DNA of 64,000 nucleotides from an uncultured Pelagibacteraceae bacterium (GTDB lineage Bacteria > Pseudomonadota > Alphaproteobacteria > Pelagibacterales > Pelagibacteraceae). The notes beneath the pieces were generated by a model that saw only the letters and a program-made list of their open reading frames with translations, was not told where the DNA came from and did not search any database. Location of the stretch: positions 26,701 to 90,700 of the forward strand of contig CACGHX010000003.1 in assembly GCA_902573065.1 (NCBI GenBank). The letters run 5' to 3'. The translations under genes were made by a program, and so were the position numbers. The stretch's first letter is position 1. The number at the start of each line of letters is the position of its first letter. Shown here in pieces: positions 1 through 11,972 of this stretch.

Positions 1-1035
1 GAATTAATTCAAAGAGAGATATTGAAAAATGGTGATAGGGTTAAAGCTTACTGTTATGAAGTCAAAAGAGACAATAAAGGCCATCAAATTTTTTTATCAC
101 GTGCACACCCACAGTTTCTTGCAAGATTATTTTTTCAAGAGGTTCCAGAGATTTATGAAGGTGTTATAGAAATAAAAGCGGTTTCACGAGATCCAGGAAG
201 TAGAGCTAAAATTTGTGTACACTCACAAGACTCTTCCTTAGACCCGGTAGGTGCATGCGTTGGTATGAGAGGAAGCAGAGTCCAAACAGTAGTAAACGAA
301 CTTCAAGGAGAAAAAATAGATATTATTAAATGGACAGAAGATTTACCCACTCTAGTCGCAGAGTCACTCTCGCCGGCTGAAATTCAAAAAGTTTTAATTG
401 ATGAACAAAATAAAAGAATTGACGTAATTTTGACCGAGGAAAATTTGAGTAAAGCAATCGGAAGAAGAGGACAAAATGTAAGACTTGCATCAAAACTTAT
501 TAACTATGAAATTGATATATTAACCGACAAAGAAGACTCAGAGAGGCGACAAGCAGAATTTAAAGACAGAAGTCAAAATTTTATAAAAAATTTAGAGGTA
601 GACGAAACACTTGGTCAACTTTTAGTTTCCGAGAATTTTCAAACTATTGAGGAAATTGCCCAATCAAAAATTGAAGATATAGGTAAAATAGAAGGTATAG
701 AAGACTCAACCGCAGGCGAATTAATTACTAGGGCAAAAGAGTACTTAGAAAAAGAAAAAATTGAAATTTCAAACAAACTTAAAGAACTTGGTGTAGAAGA
801 TTCATTAATAAATTTAAAAGGCATGACACAAGGAATGCTAGTGGTTCTTGGCGAACAAAACATAAAAAAATTAAAAGATTTTGCTGAACTTTCGTCTGAC
901 GAGCTTATTGGTGGTATGGACGAAATTAAGGGTAAACGTATCAAAATTAACGGATATTTAGAGGACTTTGCTTTGACCAGAGATGAGGCAGATAATTTGA
1001 TTATGTCTGCTAGAAAGATTGTATTCGAGGATTGA
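1..1035 (+). CDS. nusA: Transcription termination/antitermination factor NusA (5' end outside window)
   Basis: NusA binds RNA polymerase and nascent RNA and controls pausing, termination and antitermination. The frame is open from base 1, so the N-terminal RNAP-binding domain lies upstream; a TTG at 22 is internal and not a real start. The visible part begins in the S1 domain (GDRVKAY, then QIFLSRAHPQFLARLF), followed by two KH domains (DPGSRAKI near residues 60-65; AIGRRGQNVRLAS near 150) and C-terminal helix-hairpin repeats (TLGQLL, then IEGIEDSTAGELI). It is the first visible gene of a nusA-infB-rbfA-rpsO-pnp operon; infB starts one base after its stop. The ylxR gene often found between nusA and infB is absent. 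Confidence 0.96.
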   Translation, partial: ELIQREILKNGDRVKAYCYEVKRDNKGHQIFLSRAHPQFLARLFFQEVPEIYEGVIEIKAVSRDPGSRAKICVHSQDSSLDPVGACVGMRGSRVQTVVNELQGEKIDIIKWTEDLPTLVAESLSPAEIQKVLIDEQNKRIDVILTEENLSKAIGRRGQNVRLASKLINYEIDILTDKEDSERRQAEFKDRSQNFIKNLEVDETLGQLLVSENFQTIEEIAQSKIEDIGKIEGIEDSTAGELITRAKEYLEKEKIEISNKLKELGVEDSLINLKGMTQGMLVVLGEQNIKKLKDFAELSSDELIGGMDEIKGKRIKINGYLEDFALTRDEADNLIMSARKIVFED

Positions 1036-1036
1036 T

Positions 1037-3235
1037 ATGGTAGAGAGTAAAAAAAAAAAGACACTTACTATTTCGACGTCGTTCGATAAAAAAAAATTAG
1101 GTGAGTCTAATTTTCGAAGGGGTGAAAAAAAAGTATTTATTCCTGAAAAGAAAAGGTTTCCAAGAAATACAACAAAAAGCGGTAATTTTATAAATCAAAG
1201 TAATAATAAATTAAATCCAAATAAAAAAAATTTTGCAAGAAAGTTTGCTGAGCAACAAGCTACAAAAAGATTTATTCAGCCAGCCCAGAAAAAAAATGAA
1301 AAAACTAAAGAAAAGAATTTTGATAAAGCTTTTCCTTCAAGAAGGGAGCATAAACTAACTATATCTAGGGCAATGGATGTAGAGGAATTTGAAATTAAAC
1401 AACGAAGTTTAGCATCTGTAAAAAGAGCTAGATTAAAAGAGAAAAAAAATCTGAAACCTGGTGAAGATATAAAAAAAGAATTTAAGAAAGTTATAAGAGA
1501 TGTAAAAATACCAAAACAAATTACAATTCAAGAATTGTCTAATAGAATGGCAGAACAATCTTCAAATATTATCAAGTTTCTTTTAAATATGGGGGTAAAA
1601 GCTACGATTAACCATTCTATTGATAAAGATACAGCTGAATATATTGTCAAAGAATTTGGTCATGTTCCTGTTTTGGAACAGGCTATAAATGAAAATTTTG
1701 AAAAAAAAGATAATTTAGATAAATCCAATCTACATCCGAGACCTCCAATAGTAACGATAATGGGACATGTTGATCATGGAAAAACCTCTTTGCTAGATGC
1801 TTTAAGAAGTACAAATGTTGTCTCGGGAGAGCATGGAGGCATCACACAGCATATAGGCGCTTACCAAGTTTATAATGAAGAAAAAAAATTAATTACTTTT
1901 ATAGATACACCTGGCCACGCAGCATTTACAGAAATGAGGGCAAGAGGTTCAAAAGTAACAGATATTGTTATTTTAGTAATTGCGTCAGATGATGGAGTTA
2001 AACCTCAAACAGTCGAGGCAATTCAACACGCTAAAGCTGCTAATGTTCCAATAATAGTTGCTATAAATAAATCTGATTTACCTAATTCTCAAATTGGAAA
2101 AATAAAAGATGAACTAATGAGGTATGAATTAGTAGCAGAAAGTTTGGGTGGAGAAACATTATTTGTTGAAGTTTCAGCAAAAAATAAAACAAATTTAGAC
2201 AAGCTTAAAGAGACCATAATTTTACAATCAGAAATATTGGATTTAAAAGCTCCTAGGGACGGAAACGCAAAAGCAGTAGTTTTAGAGGCAAAAATTGACA
2301 AAGGAAAAGGGCCAGTATCAACTATATTAATTACTGGAGGAAAATTAAAAAAAGGTAATTATTTTGTTTGTGGTAATACGTGGGGAAAAATCCGAGCAAT
2401 GATTGATTTTAATGGAAAAATAATTGATGAAGCTAATCCATCATGTCCAGTTGAGATTTTGGGAATGAATGAATCAGCAAATGCAGGTGATGAATTTTTT
2501 GTTGTTGACAACGAAGAAGAGGCAAAAAAAATAAATTCTTTTAGAAAAACAGGATCTAAAGATAAAAATATATTATCATCGCAAGATAAAACGAATATTT
2601 TTGAAAATCAAAGTACTAAAAAAGAGCTTAATATAGTTTTAAAATCAGATGTTCAAGGATCAAGCGAGGCGTTGAAAAATGCTATTAATAAAATTGAACA
2701 TTCAGAGGTAAAACCAAAAATAATTTTATCAGATATCGGTATGATTAATGAGACAGATGTATCTTTAGCTAAAGCCTCAAACGCGATAGTAATTGGGTTT
2801 AATATAAAGCCTAATCGAGAAGCAAAACGTTCTGCAGATCAACAAAAAGTACGAATTGAATTTTTTAACATCATTTATAAGGCAATCGAGTTTGTTGAAA
2901 AATCGTTATCAGGTTTATTAGAACCTGAGAAGAAAGAAATTATACAAGGTACTGCAGAAGTATTACAAATTTTTAAACTTTCTAAATCTGGGAAAGTAGC
3001 TGGATCAAAGGTTATAGAGGGTGAAATTACAAGTACATCGAAAGCAAGAATAATTCGTGATGGAGCTGTAATTCACGATGGTAATATTTCAAGTATATTT
3101 AGAGAAAAAAATGCTGTTAAAGAAGTTAAAAATGGATTTGAGTGTGGAATATCATTTAAAAATTACGGGGATTTTAAAGTTAACGATAAGATTGAAGCTT
3201 ATAAAATTAATATCATACAAAGAGAGTTAAAATAA
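1037..3235 (+). CDS. infB: Translation initiation factor IF-2
   Basis: GTPase that delivers initiator fMet-tRNA to the 30S subunit. The N-terminal 130 residues or so are Lys-rich and low in complexity, as usual for IF-2. The G domain shows G1 [11 protein letters not shown]3 DTPGHAAF, G4 NKSD and G5 SAK, followed by IF-2 domains II-IV ([23 protein letters not shown]). I start it at ATG 1037 rather than the upstream in-frame TTG at 1019: GAGG at 1027-1030 is well spaced and the TTG lies inside nusA. The product is about 732 residues, short for a proteobacterial IF-2 because the N-terminal region is reduced. Its stop overlaps the rbfA start (TAATG). Confidence 0.97.
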   Translation: MVESKKKKTLTISTSFDKKKLGESNFRRGEKKVFIPEKKRFPRNTTKSGNFINQSNNKLNPNKKNFARKFAEQQATKRFIQPAQKKNEKTKEKNFDKAFPSRREHKLTISRAMDVEEFEIKQRSLASVKRARLKEKKNLKPGEDIKKEFKKVIRDVKIPKQITIQELSNRMAEQSSNIIKFLLNMGVKATINHSIDKDTAEYIVKEFGHVPVLEQAINENFEKKDNLDKSNLHPRPPIVTIMGHVDHGKTSLLDALRSTNVVSGEHGGITQHIGAYQVYNEEKKLITFIDTPGHAAFTEMRARGSKVTDIVILVIASDDGVKPQTVEAIQHAKAANVPIIVAINKSDLPNSQIGKIKDELMRYELVAESLGGETLFVEVSAKNKTNLDKLKETIILQSEILDLKAPRDGNAKAVVLEAKIDKGKGPVSTILITGGKLKKGNYFVCGNTWGKIRAMIDFNGKIIDEANPSCPVEILGMNESANAGDEFFVVDNEEEAKKINSFRKTGSKDKNILSSQDKTNIFENQSTKKELNIVLKSDVQGSSEALKNAINKIEHSEVKPKIILSDIGMINETDVSLAKASNAIVIGFNIKPNREAKRSADQQKVRIEFFNIIYKAIEFVEKSLSGLLEPEKKEIIQGTAEVLQIFKLSKSGKVAGSKVIEGEITSTSKARIIRDGAVIHDGNISSIFREKNAVKEVKNGFECGISFKNYGDFKVNDKIEAYKINIIQRELK

Positions 3236-3606
3236 TGATTAGAAAATTAAATAGCACAAACTTTAACCATAGACATTTAAGGGTTGGGGAACTGGTAAAA
3301 CAAAATTTAGGCCAAATTTTTTTAAGAAATGAGGCAAAAATACCCTCTTTAAATACAAAACTAGTAACAGTTACCGAGGTAAGGATGAGTTCAGATTTAA
3401 AGTCAGCTAGAGCTTATGTGATACCTTTAGGAGGAAAAGAGACAAAAAGAACTGTAAATACCTTGACTGAATTTTCCCATCTTGTTAGAAAAGCATTGTC
3501 AAAAAAATTGGACATAAAATTTCTTCCAAAATTATACTTTGTCGGAGATGAGTCATTTGATTATGCTGAACGGATTGAAAAGTTGATAAAAAAAAATAGT
3601 GAGTAA
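3235..3606 (+). CDS. rbfA: Ribosome-binding factor A
   Basis: RbfA is a KH-fold protein that binds pre-30S particles and helps mature the 5' end of 16S rRNA. The 123-residue product has the family core (RVGELVKQNLGQIF, then VTEVRMSSDLKSARAYV and FVGDESFDYAERIEKLI). It overlaps infB by one base and ends directly against the rpsO start. The pseudouridine synthase gene truB, normally between rbfA and rpsO in proteobacteria, is not here. Confidence 0.95.
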   Translation: MIRKLNSTNFNHRHLRVGELVKQNLGQIFLRNEAKIPSLNTKLVTVTEVRMSSDLKSARAYVIPLGGKETKRTVNTLTEFSHLVRKALSKKLDIKFLPKLYFVGDESFDYAERIEKLIKKNSE

Positions 3607-3864
3607 ATGAAATCAAAAAAAGAAATAATCAAATCACTAGCCTCAAACAGTAAAGATGTAGGATCTACTGCAGTTCAAATAGGTCTACTAAGTGAAAAGA
3701 TAAATAGGCTATCAGAACATTTTAAAAATTTTAAAAAAGATAAACATTCTGCAAGGGGACTTACAAAGTCAGTAAATCAAAGAAAAAGACTTTTAAGCTA
3801 TTTGAATAAGAATGATCCAAAAAAATATAACGATGTTTTAAAAAAATTAAATTTAAGAAAATAG
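3607..3864 (+). CDS. rpsO: 30S ribosomal protein S15
   Basis: Primary 16S rRNA-binding protein of the small-subunit platform. At 85 residues it is close to the usual 89. Recognisable family segments are GSTAVQIGLLSEKINRLSEH, HSARGLTKSVNQRKRLLSYL and KYNDVLKKLNLR; the H/S and R residues that contact 16S rRNA are present. The start codon follows the rbfA stop with no gap and pnp begins right after its stop, so translation is probably coupled along rbfA-rpsO-pnp. No S15 autoregulatory structure is evident, because there is no leader between the genes. Confidence 0.96.
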   Translation: MKSKKEIIKSLASNSKDVGSTAVQIGLLSEKINRLSEHFKNFKKDKHSARGLTKSVNQRKRLLSYLNKNDPKKYNDVLKKLNLRK

Positions 3865-5934
3865 ATGTTTAAAGTAAACAAAGAAGAAATAGATTTTGGT
3901 GGAAAAAAAATAATTTTAGAAACCGGAAAAATTGCTCGACAAGCAGATGGTGCAATTATTGCTACAATGGGGGAAACGGTGGTTATAGCTACTGTTGTCG
4001 GAGCAAAAAAAGCTAATCCTGAGACTGACTATTTTCCATTATCTGTAAATTATCAGGAAAAATATTATGCAGCAGGTAAAATACCGGGAGGATATTTTAA
4101 AAGGGAAGCAAGGCCAACAGAGTCTGAAACTTTGATTTCAAGATTAATTGATAGACCAATAAGACCTTTATTCCCAGAAAGTTTTAGAAATGAAGTTCAA
4201 CTTTTACCAACTGTTCTATCTTATGATAATGAAAATGAAGCTGATATTTTATCAATAATTGCCTCATCAGCAGCTCTATCAATATCTGGATTACCATTTA
4301 AAGGTCCAGTGGGAGCATCAAGAGTAGGATTTATTGAGGGTAAATATGTTCTTAATCCAACAAAGAAAGAATTAGAAAATTCAAAATTAGATTTAGTTGT
4401 TGCAGGAACTAAAGATGCGGTTTTAATGGTAGAGTCAGAAGCATCAGGACTAACTGAAAAAGAAATGTTGGATGCAGTCAAATTTGGTCATGAGGGATTT
4501 ATTTCTGTAATTAAAGGTATAGAAAAATTATCTAAAAAGTGTTCAAAAGAAAAGTGGAAAATTGAAGAAAAAGATTTTAGTAAAGTATCAAAAAAAATTG
4601 AAAAAGAACTTACCAAGGATTTAGAAAAAGCTTTTTCAGAAAAAGACAAAAAAACTAGATCAGATTTAATTAGTCAAGCTGGAGAGAAATGCAAAAGTTT
4701 GTTTGAAGGAGATGAAGATCTTTTAGAACATGAAATAATGTTACAACTGAAAAAACTTGAAAAAAATATTGTTAGAACAAGAATTTTAAAAAATAAAAAA
4801 AGAATTGACGGTAGAGGTTTGTCTGATGTAAGACCTATTAAATGTGAAGTTGGAGTTCTACCAAGGACACATGGATCAGCATTATTTACAAGAGGCGAAA
4901 CTCAAGCTTTAGTGACTACAACTTTAGGTACCACAGATGATGAACAAAGAATTGAAAGTTTAGAAGGTTTAAAAAGACAAAGATTTATGCTCCATTACAA
5001 TTTTCCTCCTTTCTCAGTTGGTGAAACTGGAAGAATTGGAACAGGAAGAAGGGAAGTTGGACATGGAAAATTAGCATGGAGAGCTTTAAATTCCTCTCTT
5101 CCTAAAAAAGAAAACTTTCCATACACACTTCGAATTGTTTCAGAAATTACCGAGTCTAATGGATCCTCCTCAATGGCTACAGTTTGTGGATCTTCACTTG
5201 CATTAATGGATGCAGCAGTTCCAATAGCAGAGCCAGTAGCTGGAATAGCAATGGGATTAATAAAAGAAAAAGATGATTTTTCAATTCTATCTGACATTTT
5301 AGGCGATGAAGATCATCTTGGTGATATGGATTTTAAAGTTGCAGGTACAAAGGATGGTATTACATCACTACAAATGGATATAAAGATTACAGGTATTACA
5401 TTTGAAATTATGGAAAAAGCACTTGATCAAGCAAAAGACGGAAGAGTTCATATTTTAAATGAAATGAACAAAACTATTAAGTCTTCAAGAAAAGAAGTTG
5501 GAAAACACACACCAAAAATGGAGACTATTAAAGTTGATAAAAAAGATATTGCAACTGTTATTGGTAAAGGTGGAGCGACTATTAGAGAAATCGTAGAAAA
5601 ATCTGGAGCAAAAGTAGACGTTAAAGACACAGGCGAAGTTACAGTAGCAGCTGCCAATGAAGAAATCCGAAAGATTGCAGTACAAATGATTAACGACCTT
5701 GTTGCAAAACCTGAGATGGGAAAAACATATAAAGGTAAAGTAGTAAAAATCATGGAATTTGGTGCCTTCGTAAACTTTTTAGGTAAACAAGATGGTCTTG
5801 TTCATATTTCTCAATTAGCAGCTAAAAGAGTTCAAAAAGTAACTGACGTTGTAAAAGAAGGTGATGAAGTTTCCGTAAAAGTAATTGGATTTGACAGAGG
5901 TAAAGTTAAACTTTCTATAAAAGAAGCTTCTTAA
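3865..5934 (+). CDS. pnp: Polyribonucleotide nucleotidyltransferase (PNPase)
   Basis: Phosphorolytic 3'-5' exoribonuclease and polymerase of RNA decay, acting as a trimer. The 689 residues carry two RNase PH-like domains: the first from about residue 5 (IGRLIDRP-type segment seen as [15 protein letters not shown]), the second from about 320 ([20 protein letters not shown]) with [18 protein letters not shown]. These are followed by a KH domain ([12 protein letters not shown], about 560) and an S1 domain ([19 protein letters not shown], about 620). Length and domain order are normal. It is the last gene of the operon, and its 3' end overlaps a convergent gene by four bases. Confidence 0.97.
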   Translation: MFKVNKEEIDFGGKKIILETGKIARQADGAIIATMGETVVIATVVGAKKANPETDYFPLSVNYQEKYYAAGKIPGGYFKREARPTESETLISRLIDRPIRPLFPESFRNEVQLLPTVLSYDNENEADILSIIASSAALSISGLPFKGPVGASRVGFIEGKYVLNPTKKELENSKLDLVVAGTKDAVLMVESEASGLTEKEMLDAVKFGHEGFISVIKGIEKLSKKCSKEKWKIEEKDFSKVSKKIEKELTKDLEKAFSEKDKKTRSDLISQAGEKCKSLFEGDEDLLEHEIMLQLKKLEKNIVRTRILKNKKRIDGRGLSDVRPIKCEVGVLPRTHGSALFTRGETQALVTTTLGTTDDEQRIESLEGLKRQRFMLHYNFPPFSVGETGRIGTGRREVGHGKLAWRALNSSLPKKENFPYTLRIVSEITESNGSSSMATVCGSSLALMDAAVPIAEPVAGIAMGLIKEKDDFSILSDILGDEDHLGDMDFKVAGTKDGITSLQMDIKITGITFEIMEKALDQAKDGRVHILNEMNKTIKSSRKEVGKHTPKMETIKVDKKDIATVIGKGGATIREIVEKSGAKVDVKDTGEVTVAAANEEIRKIAVQMINDLVAKPEMGKTYKGKVVKIMEFGAFVNFLGKQDGLVHISQLAAKRVQKVTDVVKEGDEVSVKVIGFDRGKVKLSIKEAS

Positions 5935-6449
5935 ATTTTATATTCAAAATTTTGAGTTTTTTCATTAACACTTAATTCTCGAGCTCCATTTCTTAAGTGA
6001 AAATTACGTGCCATTTCTGTTAGAGGAGATAAAGTAACTAATCTATTTAAATGATTTGATTTTTTTATTTTTTTAAACACTTCTTTAACAATTAATTTTC
6101 CTCCACCTTTTTTCTTTGACCAAACAGTATAAGCTATTGCTATTTTTCCAATATTATCATTTCGCCAAGATACGCTCTGTAAATGAGCATCCTTAGTCAT
6201 CAAGTCAAATTCTTCAATTGTTTTTGGAATTTCATTTGTATAACCAAAACACATTATTGCACATATTTCTTTTTTATACTTAACGCCAAATATTTTCCTA
6301 CCATGACTAGTTCTAAATTTTATATCTAATTCAGGTCTGATTGGATCTTCTTTAGTGTTACAGGTCTCAAGTTCAACAAGCTCGGCTCCTTTAATCCAAT
6401 CAAAAAAATTTTCAAATTTTTCCCTAATTTTTTTATTTAATTTAGACAT
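5931..6449 (-). CDS. Orphan protein resembling a GNAT-fold acetyltransferase
   Basis: I do not recognise the family with certainty. The 172-residue product has a GNAT-like arrangement. A central strand segment ([20 protein letters not shown]) could be the acetyl-CoA loop region, and [18 protein letters not shown] resembles the C-terminal helix and strand where many GNATs end with F..N.GF. N-terminal residues 1-40 are helical and charged. It is alone on its strand between convergent pnp and the fab genes, with a four-base tail-to-tail overlap with pnp and 15 bases from the end of fabI. The substrate is unknown. It could be read through from the fab operon or have its own promoter inside pnp's 3' region. 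Confidence 0.6.
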   Translation of the reverse strand: MSKLNKKIREKFENFFDWIKGAELVELETCNTKEDPIRPELDIKFRTSHGRKIFGVKYKKEICAIMCFGYTNEIPKTIEEFDLMTKDAHLQSVSWRNDNIGKIAIAYTVWSKKKGGGKLIVKEVFKKIKKSNHLNRLVTLSPLTEMARNFHLRNGARELSVNEKTQNFEYKI

Positions 6450-6464
6450 TTTTGATTAAAATTA

Positions 6465-7250
6465 TTATGTAATATTTTTAGGATCAGGCATTCCTGCTTT
6501 ATTGTAACCAGCATCAACATAATGTATTTCACCAGTAACACCAGCGGCAAGATCACTTAGTAAGTAAAGTGCGGATTTTCCTACATCATCAATATCAACA
6601 TTTCTTTTTAAAAATGAGTGATCTGAACTCCATTTATATAAAAACTTTGCATCACCAATAGCTGATGCCGCTAAAGTTTTTATTGGTCCAGCACTTATTG
6701 CATTTACTCTAATTCCTTTTACACCTAAGTCTCTTGAAATATATTTTACACTTGACTCAAGAGCAGCTTTACAAACACCCATTACATTGTAGTTAGGTAT
6801 TACTTTAGTGGACTCGTATGTCAAAGTTAACATACTCGATCCATTTTTCATTATTTTTGATGCCTCTTTAGCTATCTCAGTGAATGAAAAACATGATACC
6901 AACATGCTTTTTGTAAAATTTTCTCTTGAGGTATCAATATACTGACCTGATAATTCTGCTCTATCCGAAAATGCAATTGCATGAACTACGAAATCAATTT
7001 GTGCCCACTTTTTTTTTATTTCCTCAAATGTTTTTTTAATATCATCTTTATTTTCTACATTACAATCTAAAAGGAATTTTGAATTAACAGACTCAGCTAG
7101 AGGCGTAACTCTTTTTTTTAGTGCGTCTCCAAGATATGTAAAAGCAAGCTCGGCTCCATTTTCTGAGAGTTTTTTTGCTATGCCCCAAGCTATAGATCGC
7201 TCATTAGCAACACCCATTATTAAACCTTTTTTACCTTTAACTAGATCCAT
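6465..7250 (-). CDS. fabI: Enoyl-[acyl-carrier-protein] reductase (NADH)
   Basis: Catalyses the last reduction of each fatty-acid elongation cycle, enoyl-ACP to acyl-ACP. The 261-residue SDR fold has the FabI start (GKKGLIMGVANERSIAWGIA), DCNVENKDDI in the cofactor region, and the FabI active-site segment VIPNYNVMGVCKAALES with Tyr and Lys six residues apart. This separates it from ordinary SDRs. It is the last gene of the fabA-fabB-fabI operon, and its ATG overlaps the fabB stop by one base. SAGPIKTLAASAI matches the flexible substrate-binding loop region of FabI. Confidence 0.95.
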   Translation of the reverse strand: MDLVKGKKGLIMGVANERSIAWGIAKKLSENGAELAFTYLGDALKKRVTPLAESVNSKFLLDCNVENKDDIKKTFEEIKKKWAQIDFVVHAIAFSDRAELSGQYIDTSRENFTKSMLVSCFSFTEIAKEASKIMKNGSSMLTLTYESTKVIPNYNVMGVCKAALESSVKYISRDLGVKGIRVNAISAGPIKTLAASAIGDAKFLYKWSSDHSFLKRNVDIDDVGKSALYLLSDLAAGVTGEIHYVDAGYNKAGMPDPKNIT

Positions 7251-8464
7251 TATTCAATCTTTTCAAAAATCAAAGTTGCGTTAGTTCCACCAAAACCAAA
7301 GCTATTAGACATTACGGAATTCAATTTCACATCTTTTTCAACCTTTGTAACAATTGGAAAACTCTTAGCTTCATCATCCATTTCATTTACATTTGCTGAG
7401 GCAGCAATAAAATTATTTTTCATCATTATTAATGAATAAATTGCTTCATGAACTGAAGCTGCACCCAGTGGGTGTCCAGAAAGAGATTTGGTTGAACTTA
7501 TTTTTGGAACATTATCTTTAAAAGCACCTTTTATCGCTTTTAACTCTGTTATATCTCCCACAGGAGTCGAAGTTCCATGAGCATTTATATAATCAACTTT
7601 ATTACGAGTTGTCTTTAGTGCTAAATTCATACAACGAGTCGCTCCCTCACCAGATGGCGCAACCATATCATAACCATCTGAAGTAGCTCCATAACCAGTG
7701 AGTTCAGCATAAATTTTTGCTCCTCTCGATTTTGCGTGTTCTAATTCTTCCAAAACTAAAACTCCTGCCCCCCCAGCTATTACAAATCCATCTCTAGTTT
7801 TATCGTAAGGTCTAGATGCTTTTTGAGGATTGTCGTTATATTTAGAAGATAACGCAGTCATAGCATCGAACATTGCTGTCATTGCAAAATGTATTTCATC
7901 ACTACCACCAGCAAATATAACTTTTTGTTTTCCAAATTGGATGAGTTCCATTGCATTTCCAATGCAATGCCCACTAGTCGCACAAGCAGAACTAATTGTA
8001 TAGTTAACACCTTTTATTTTAAAAGGAACAGCCAAGGTTGCCGAAGCAGTGCTTGCCATCGTCCTTGGAACAATAAATGGCCCCATTTTTTTTGGATTTT
8101 TTTCTCTTGTTTTGTCCGCAGCTAAAATTACATTTTCTATAGAGGGACCCCCTGATCCCATGACCATACCAGAATTTACATGACTTATATCTTTGTCCTC
8201 CAAACCAGAGTCACTAATAGCCTCTTTCATCGCTACATAATTATATGCTGATCCATTTCCCATAAATCTTAAAGCTTTTCTATCAACATAATCAGCAAGT
8301 TTAATATTTGGTTTTCCATGGACGTGGCTTTTTAAATTGTGTTCTTTATACTCTTCTGCAAAAGAAATTCCTGATTTGTTTTTTATAAGAGATTCGTAAA
8401 CTTCTTTTTGATTGTTACCTAAACAAGAAACAATTCCAATACCCGTTACAACGACTCTCTTCAT
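7250..8464 (-). CDS. fabB: 3-oxoacyl-[acyl-carrier-protein] synthase I
   Basis: Condensing enzyme that elongates acyl-ACP with malonyl-ACP; with FabA it makes unsaturated fatty acids. The 404-residue thiolase fold has the Cys-His-His triad: SSACATSGHCIG for the nucleophile, NAHGTSTPVGD for the first His and SLSGHPLGAASVHE for the second. The C-terminal NSFGFGGTNATLIF is typical. I call FabB rather than FabF from linkage to fabA and overall similarity. It overlaps fabA by four bases (ATGA) and fabI by one, so the three are translationally coupled. Confidence 0.94.
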   Translation of the reverse strand: MKRVVVTGIGIVSCLGNNQKEVYESLIKNKSGISFAEEYKEHNLKSHVHGKPNIKLADYVDRKALRFMGNGSAYNYVAMKEAISDSGLEDKDISHVNSGMVMGSGGPSIENVILAADKTREKNPKKMGPFIVPRTMASTASATLAVPFKIKGVNYTISSACATSGHCIGNAMELIQFGKQKVIFAGGSDEIHFAMTAMFDAMTALSSKYNDNPQKASRPYDKTRDGFVIAGGAGVLVLEELEHAKSRGAKIYAELTGYGATSDGYDMVAPSGEGATRCMNLALKTTRNKVDYINAHGTSTPVGDITELKAIKGAFKDNVPKISSTKSLSGHPLGAASVHEAIYSLIMMKNNFIAASANVNEMDDEAKSFPIVTKVEKDVKLNSVMSNSFGFGGTNATLIFEKIE

Positions 8465-8967
8465 TGCTTATAAACTCCAACTTTTAAATTTTCCGCAGTA
8501 TATATCTGCTTATCATCAGCTTTTAAAATACCATCTGCAAAACCAACAGTTCCACCTTCTGTTTTTAAAACTTTTTTCATATTAACTTCATAAGTTGCCA
8601 TTTTAACTTTTTTTATAACTTCTCCTGTAAATCTAACAGAATTTACGCCTAAAGCACGTCCTTTACCTGGTTCACCCATCCATCCTAAGTAAAACCCAAC
8701 TAATTGCCACATTGCATCTAATCCAAGACACCCAGGCATCACAGGATCACTTTTGAAATGACAATCAAAGAACCACATATTATCCTTAATATCTAATTCA
8801 GCTTTTATTATACCCTTTTTAAATTTTCCCTCACCCGATTGAATTTGAGTAATTCTGTCAAACATCAACATTGGAGGCGATGGTAAACGCGCATTCCCTT
8901 CGCCGAAAAGGACGCCATTCGCGCAGTCAATTAATTCGTTGTAGTTGTAATTGTTTTTTTGTTTCAT
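8461..8967 (-). CDS. fabA: 3-hydroxydecanoyl-[acyl-carrier-protein] dehydratase/isomerase
   Basis: Dehydrates 3-hydroxydecanoyl-ACP and isomerises trans-2 to cis-3-decenoyl-ACP, the branch point to unsaturated fatty acids. The hotdog-fold core is clear: WFFDCHFKSDPVMPGCLG with catalytic His, then LDAMWQLVGFYLGWMG with catalytic Asp, and the FabA ending YTAENLKVGVYKQ. ATG 8967 gives 168 residues, close to the E. coli protein. An in-frame TTG at 8982 would add five residues, and I see no strong ribosome-binding site for either. It is the first gene of the fab operon, divergent from irr across about 70 bases that must hold both promoters. Confidence 0.94.
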   Translation of the reverse strand: MKQKNNYNYNELIDCANGVLFGEGNARLPSPPMLMFDRITQIQSGEGKFKKGIIKAELDIKDNMWFFDCHFKSDPVMPGCLGLDAMWQLVGFYLGWMGEPGKGRALGVNSVRFTGEVIKKVKMATYEVNMKKVLKTEGGTVGFADGILKADDKQIYTAENLKVGVYKQ

Positions 8968-9038
8968 TTTGAAAGCTAACAATTGCTTGAGTTTTTATCA
9001 ATATCATATATAAAATTGAAAAATTATACAGTAAGTTA

Positions 9039-9461
9039 ATGCATAAAATGAACAGCAAAAACAAGACTTTTATAGACAAACTCAGATCTTCAGGTCTCAG
9101 ACCTACAAATCAAAGAGTGGAAATAAGCAAATTTCTTTTCAATAGAAAAAAAACATTTCATTTCACAGTTGAAGAATTAAAAAATTCTATGAATTTAAAA
9201 AGGTCAAAAAAAATTTCTACTGCTACTTTTTATAACACAGTGCATGCACTAAAAAGCGCAGGGTATCTAAAGGAATTCTCTTTGGAAAATAATACCTCGT
9301 ATTATGATACTAATATTAAATCTCATCATCACTTTTTTGACAATGGGAAAGTGATTGATATTAAGAGCGACAAAATTACCTTTCATAAACTTCCAGATGC
9401 GCCAAAAGGCAAGAAAATCAAAAACGTTGAAGTTGTAATAAGATTAGAAAATAATAATTAA
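9039..9461 (+). CDS. irr: Fur-family regulator of the Irr type (haem/iron-responsive)
   Basis: Irr represses iron-demanding genes when haem is scarce in alphaproteobacteria. The 140-residue product has the Irr-type winged-helix start (LRSSGLRPTNQRVEISKFLF), the recognition-helix region STATFYNTVHALKSAGYL and the Irr-like SYYDTNIKSHHHFFDNGKVI with a His cluster, ending in a strand-rich VEVVIRL. The Cys-rich zinc motifs of classical Fur are absent, which supports Irr. The neighbourhood irr / fabA-fabB-fabI is known in rhizobia. The start may be ATG 9039 or ATG 9048; neither has a clear Shine-Dalgarno site. The following gene, katG, has an Irr-box-like site in its promoter. Confidence 0.88.
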   Translation: MHKMNSKNKTFIDKLRSSGLRPTNQRVEISKFLFNRKKTFHFTVEELKNSMNLKRSKKISTATFYNTVHALKSAGYLKEFSLENNTSYYDTNIKSHHHFFDNGKVIDIKSDKITFHKLPDAPKGKKIKNVEVVIRLENNN

Positions 9462-9484
9462 TCCAAAAAAAAGATCTTGTTGTA

Positions 9485-9512
9485 TTGACACATACTTTAG
9501 AATAATTATAAA
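9485..9512 (+). promoter_or_regulatory. katG promoter with candidate Irr-box (ICE) overlapping -10
   Basis: TTGACA at 9485-9490 and TATAAA at 9507-9512 are separated by 16 bases, a good sigma-70 promoter placing the start of transcription about 20 bases before the katG ATG. Bases 9496-9512 read TTTAGAATAATTATAAA, a 7-3-7 imperfect palindrome that differs at one position from the TTTAGAA-N3-TTCTAAA form I remember for the alphaproteobacterial iron control element bound by Irr. A repressor bound there would cover the -10. The consensus is from memory. Confidence 0.6.
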
Positions 9513-9524
9513 CTAGTTATAATT
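9504..9524. repeat. 8-bp perfect inverted repeat in katG leader
   Basis: AATTATAA (9504-9511), a 5-base spacer, then TTATAATT (9517-9524). It overlaps the -10 element and lies about 15 bases before the katG start. It could be an operator half-site pair or a weak AT-only hairpin. Pure A/T arms of this length can arise by chance at this base composition. Confidence 0.4.
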
Positions 9525-9526
9525 AA

Positions 9527-11716
<2,190 letters not shown>

Positions 11717-11717
11717 A

Positions 11718-11972
11718 ATGACAGAATTAACATCAGGTATATTTAATGCTTCAAAAAAAGTCTACACTTCAAATAAAGGGTCTATATTAAGAACGATTGT
11801 TTACACAATTGGTCATTTCGCAATTGCAATCACTGTTTTAATGTTGGTTGCAGATGTATCTTTCTACATAGCATTAACAGATGCAATTGTTGAGCCACTT
11901 GCAAATTCTGTATGGTATTTTATTTTGGATAAGTTTTGGACTGCAAAAGTAATGAAAAAATCTAAAAACTAA
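11718..11972 (+). CDS. Small DUF2061-like membrane protein
   Basis: The 84-residue protein has two probable membrane helices (about 24-48 TIVYTIGHFAIAITVLMLVA and 50-75) and ends ANSVWYFILDKFW, resembling the DUF2061 pattern of a short two-helix protein with an aromatic/His end. The function of that family is not known to me. It starts one base after the katG stop, so it is almost certainly co-transcribed and co-translated with KatG, which hints at a role in peroxide or envelope stress. Its end overlaps the convergent SH3 protein by four bases. Confidence 0.7.
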   Translation: MTELTSGIFNASKKVYTSNKGSILRTIVYTIGHFAIAITVLMLVADVSFYIALTDAIVEPLANSVWYFILDKFWTAKVMKKSKN

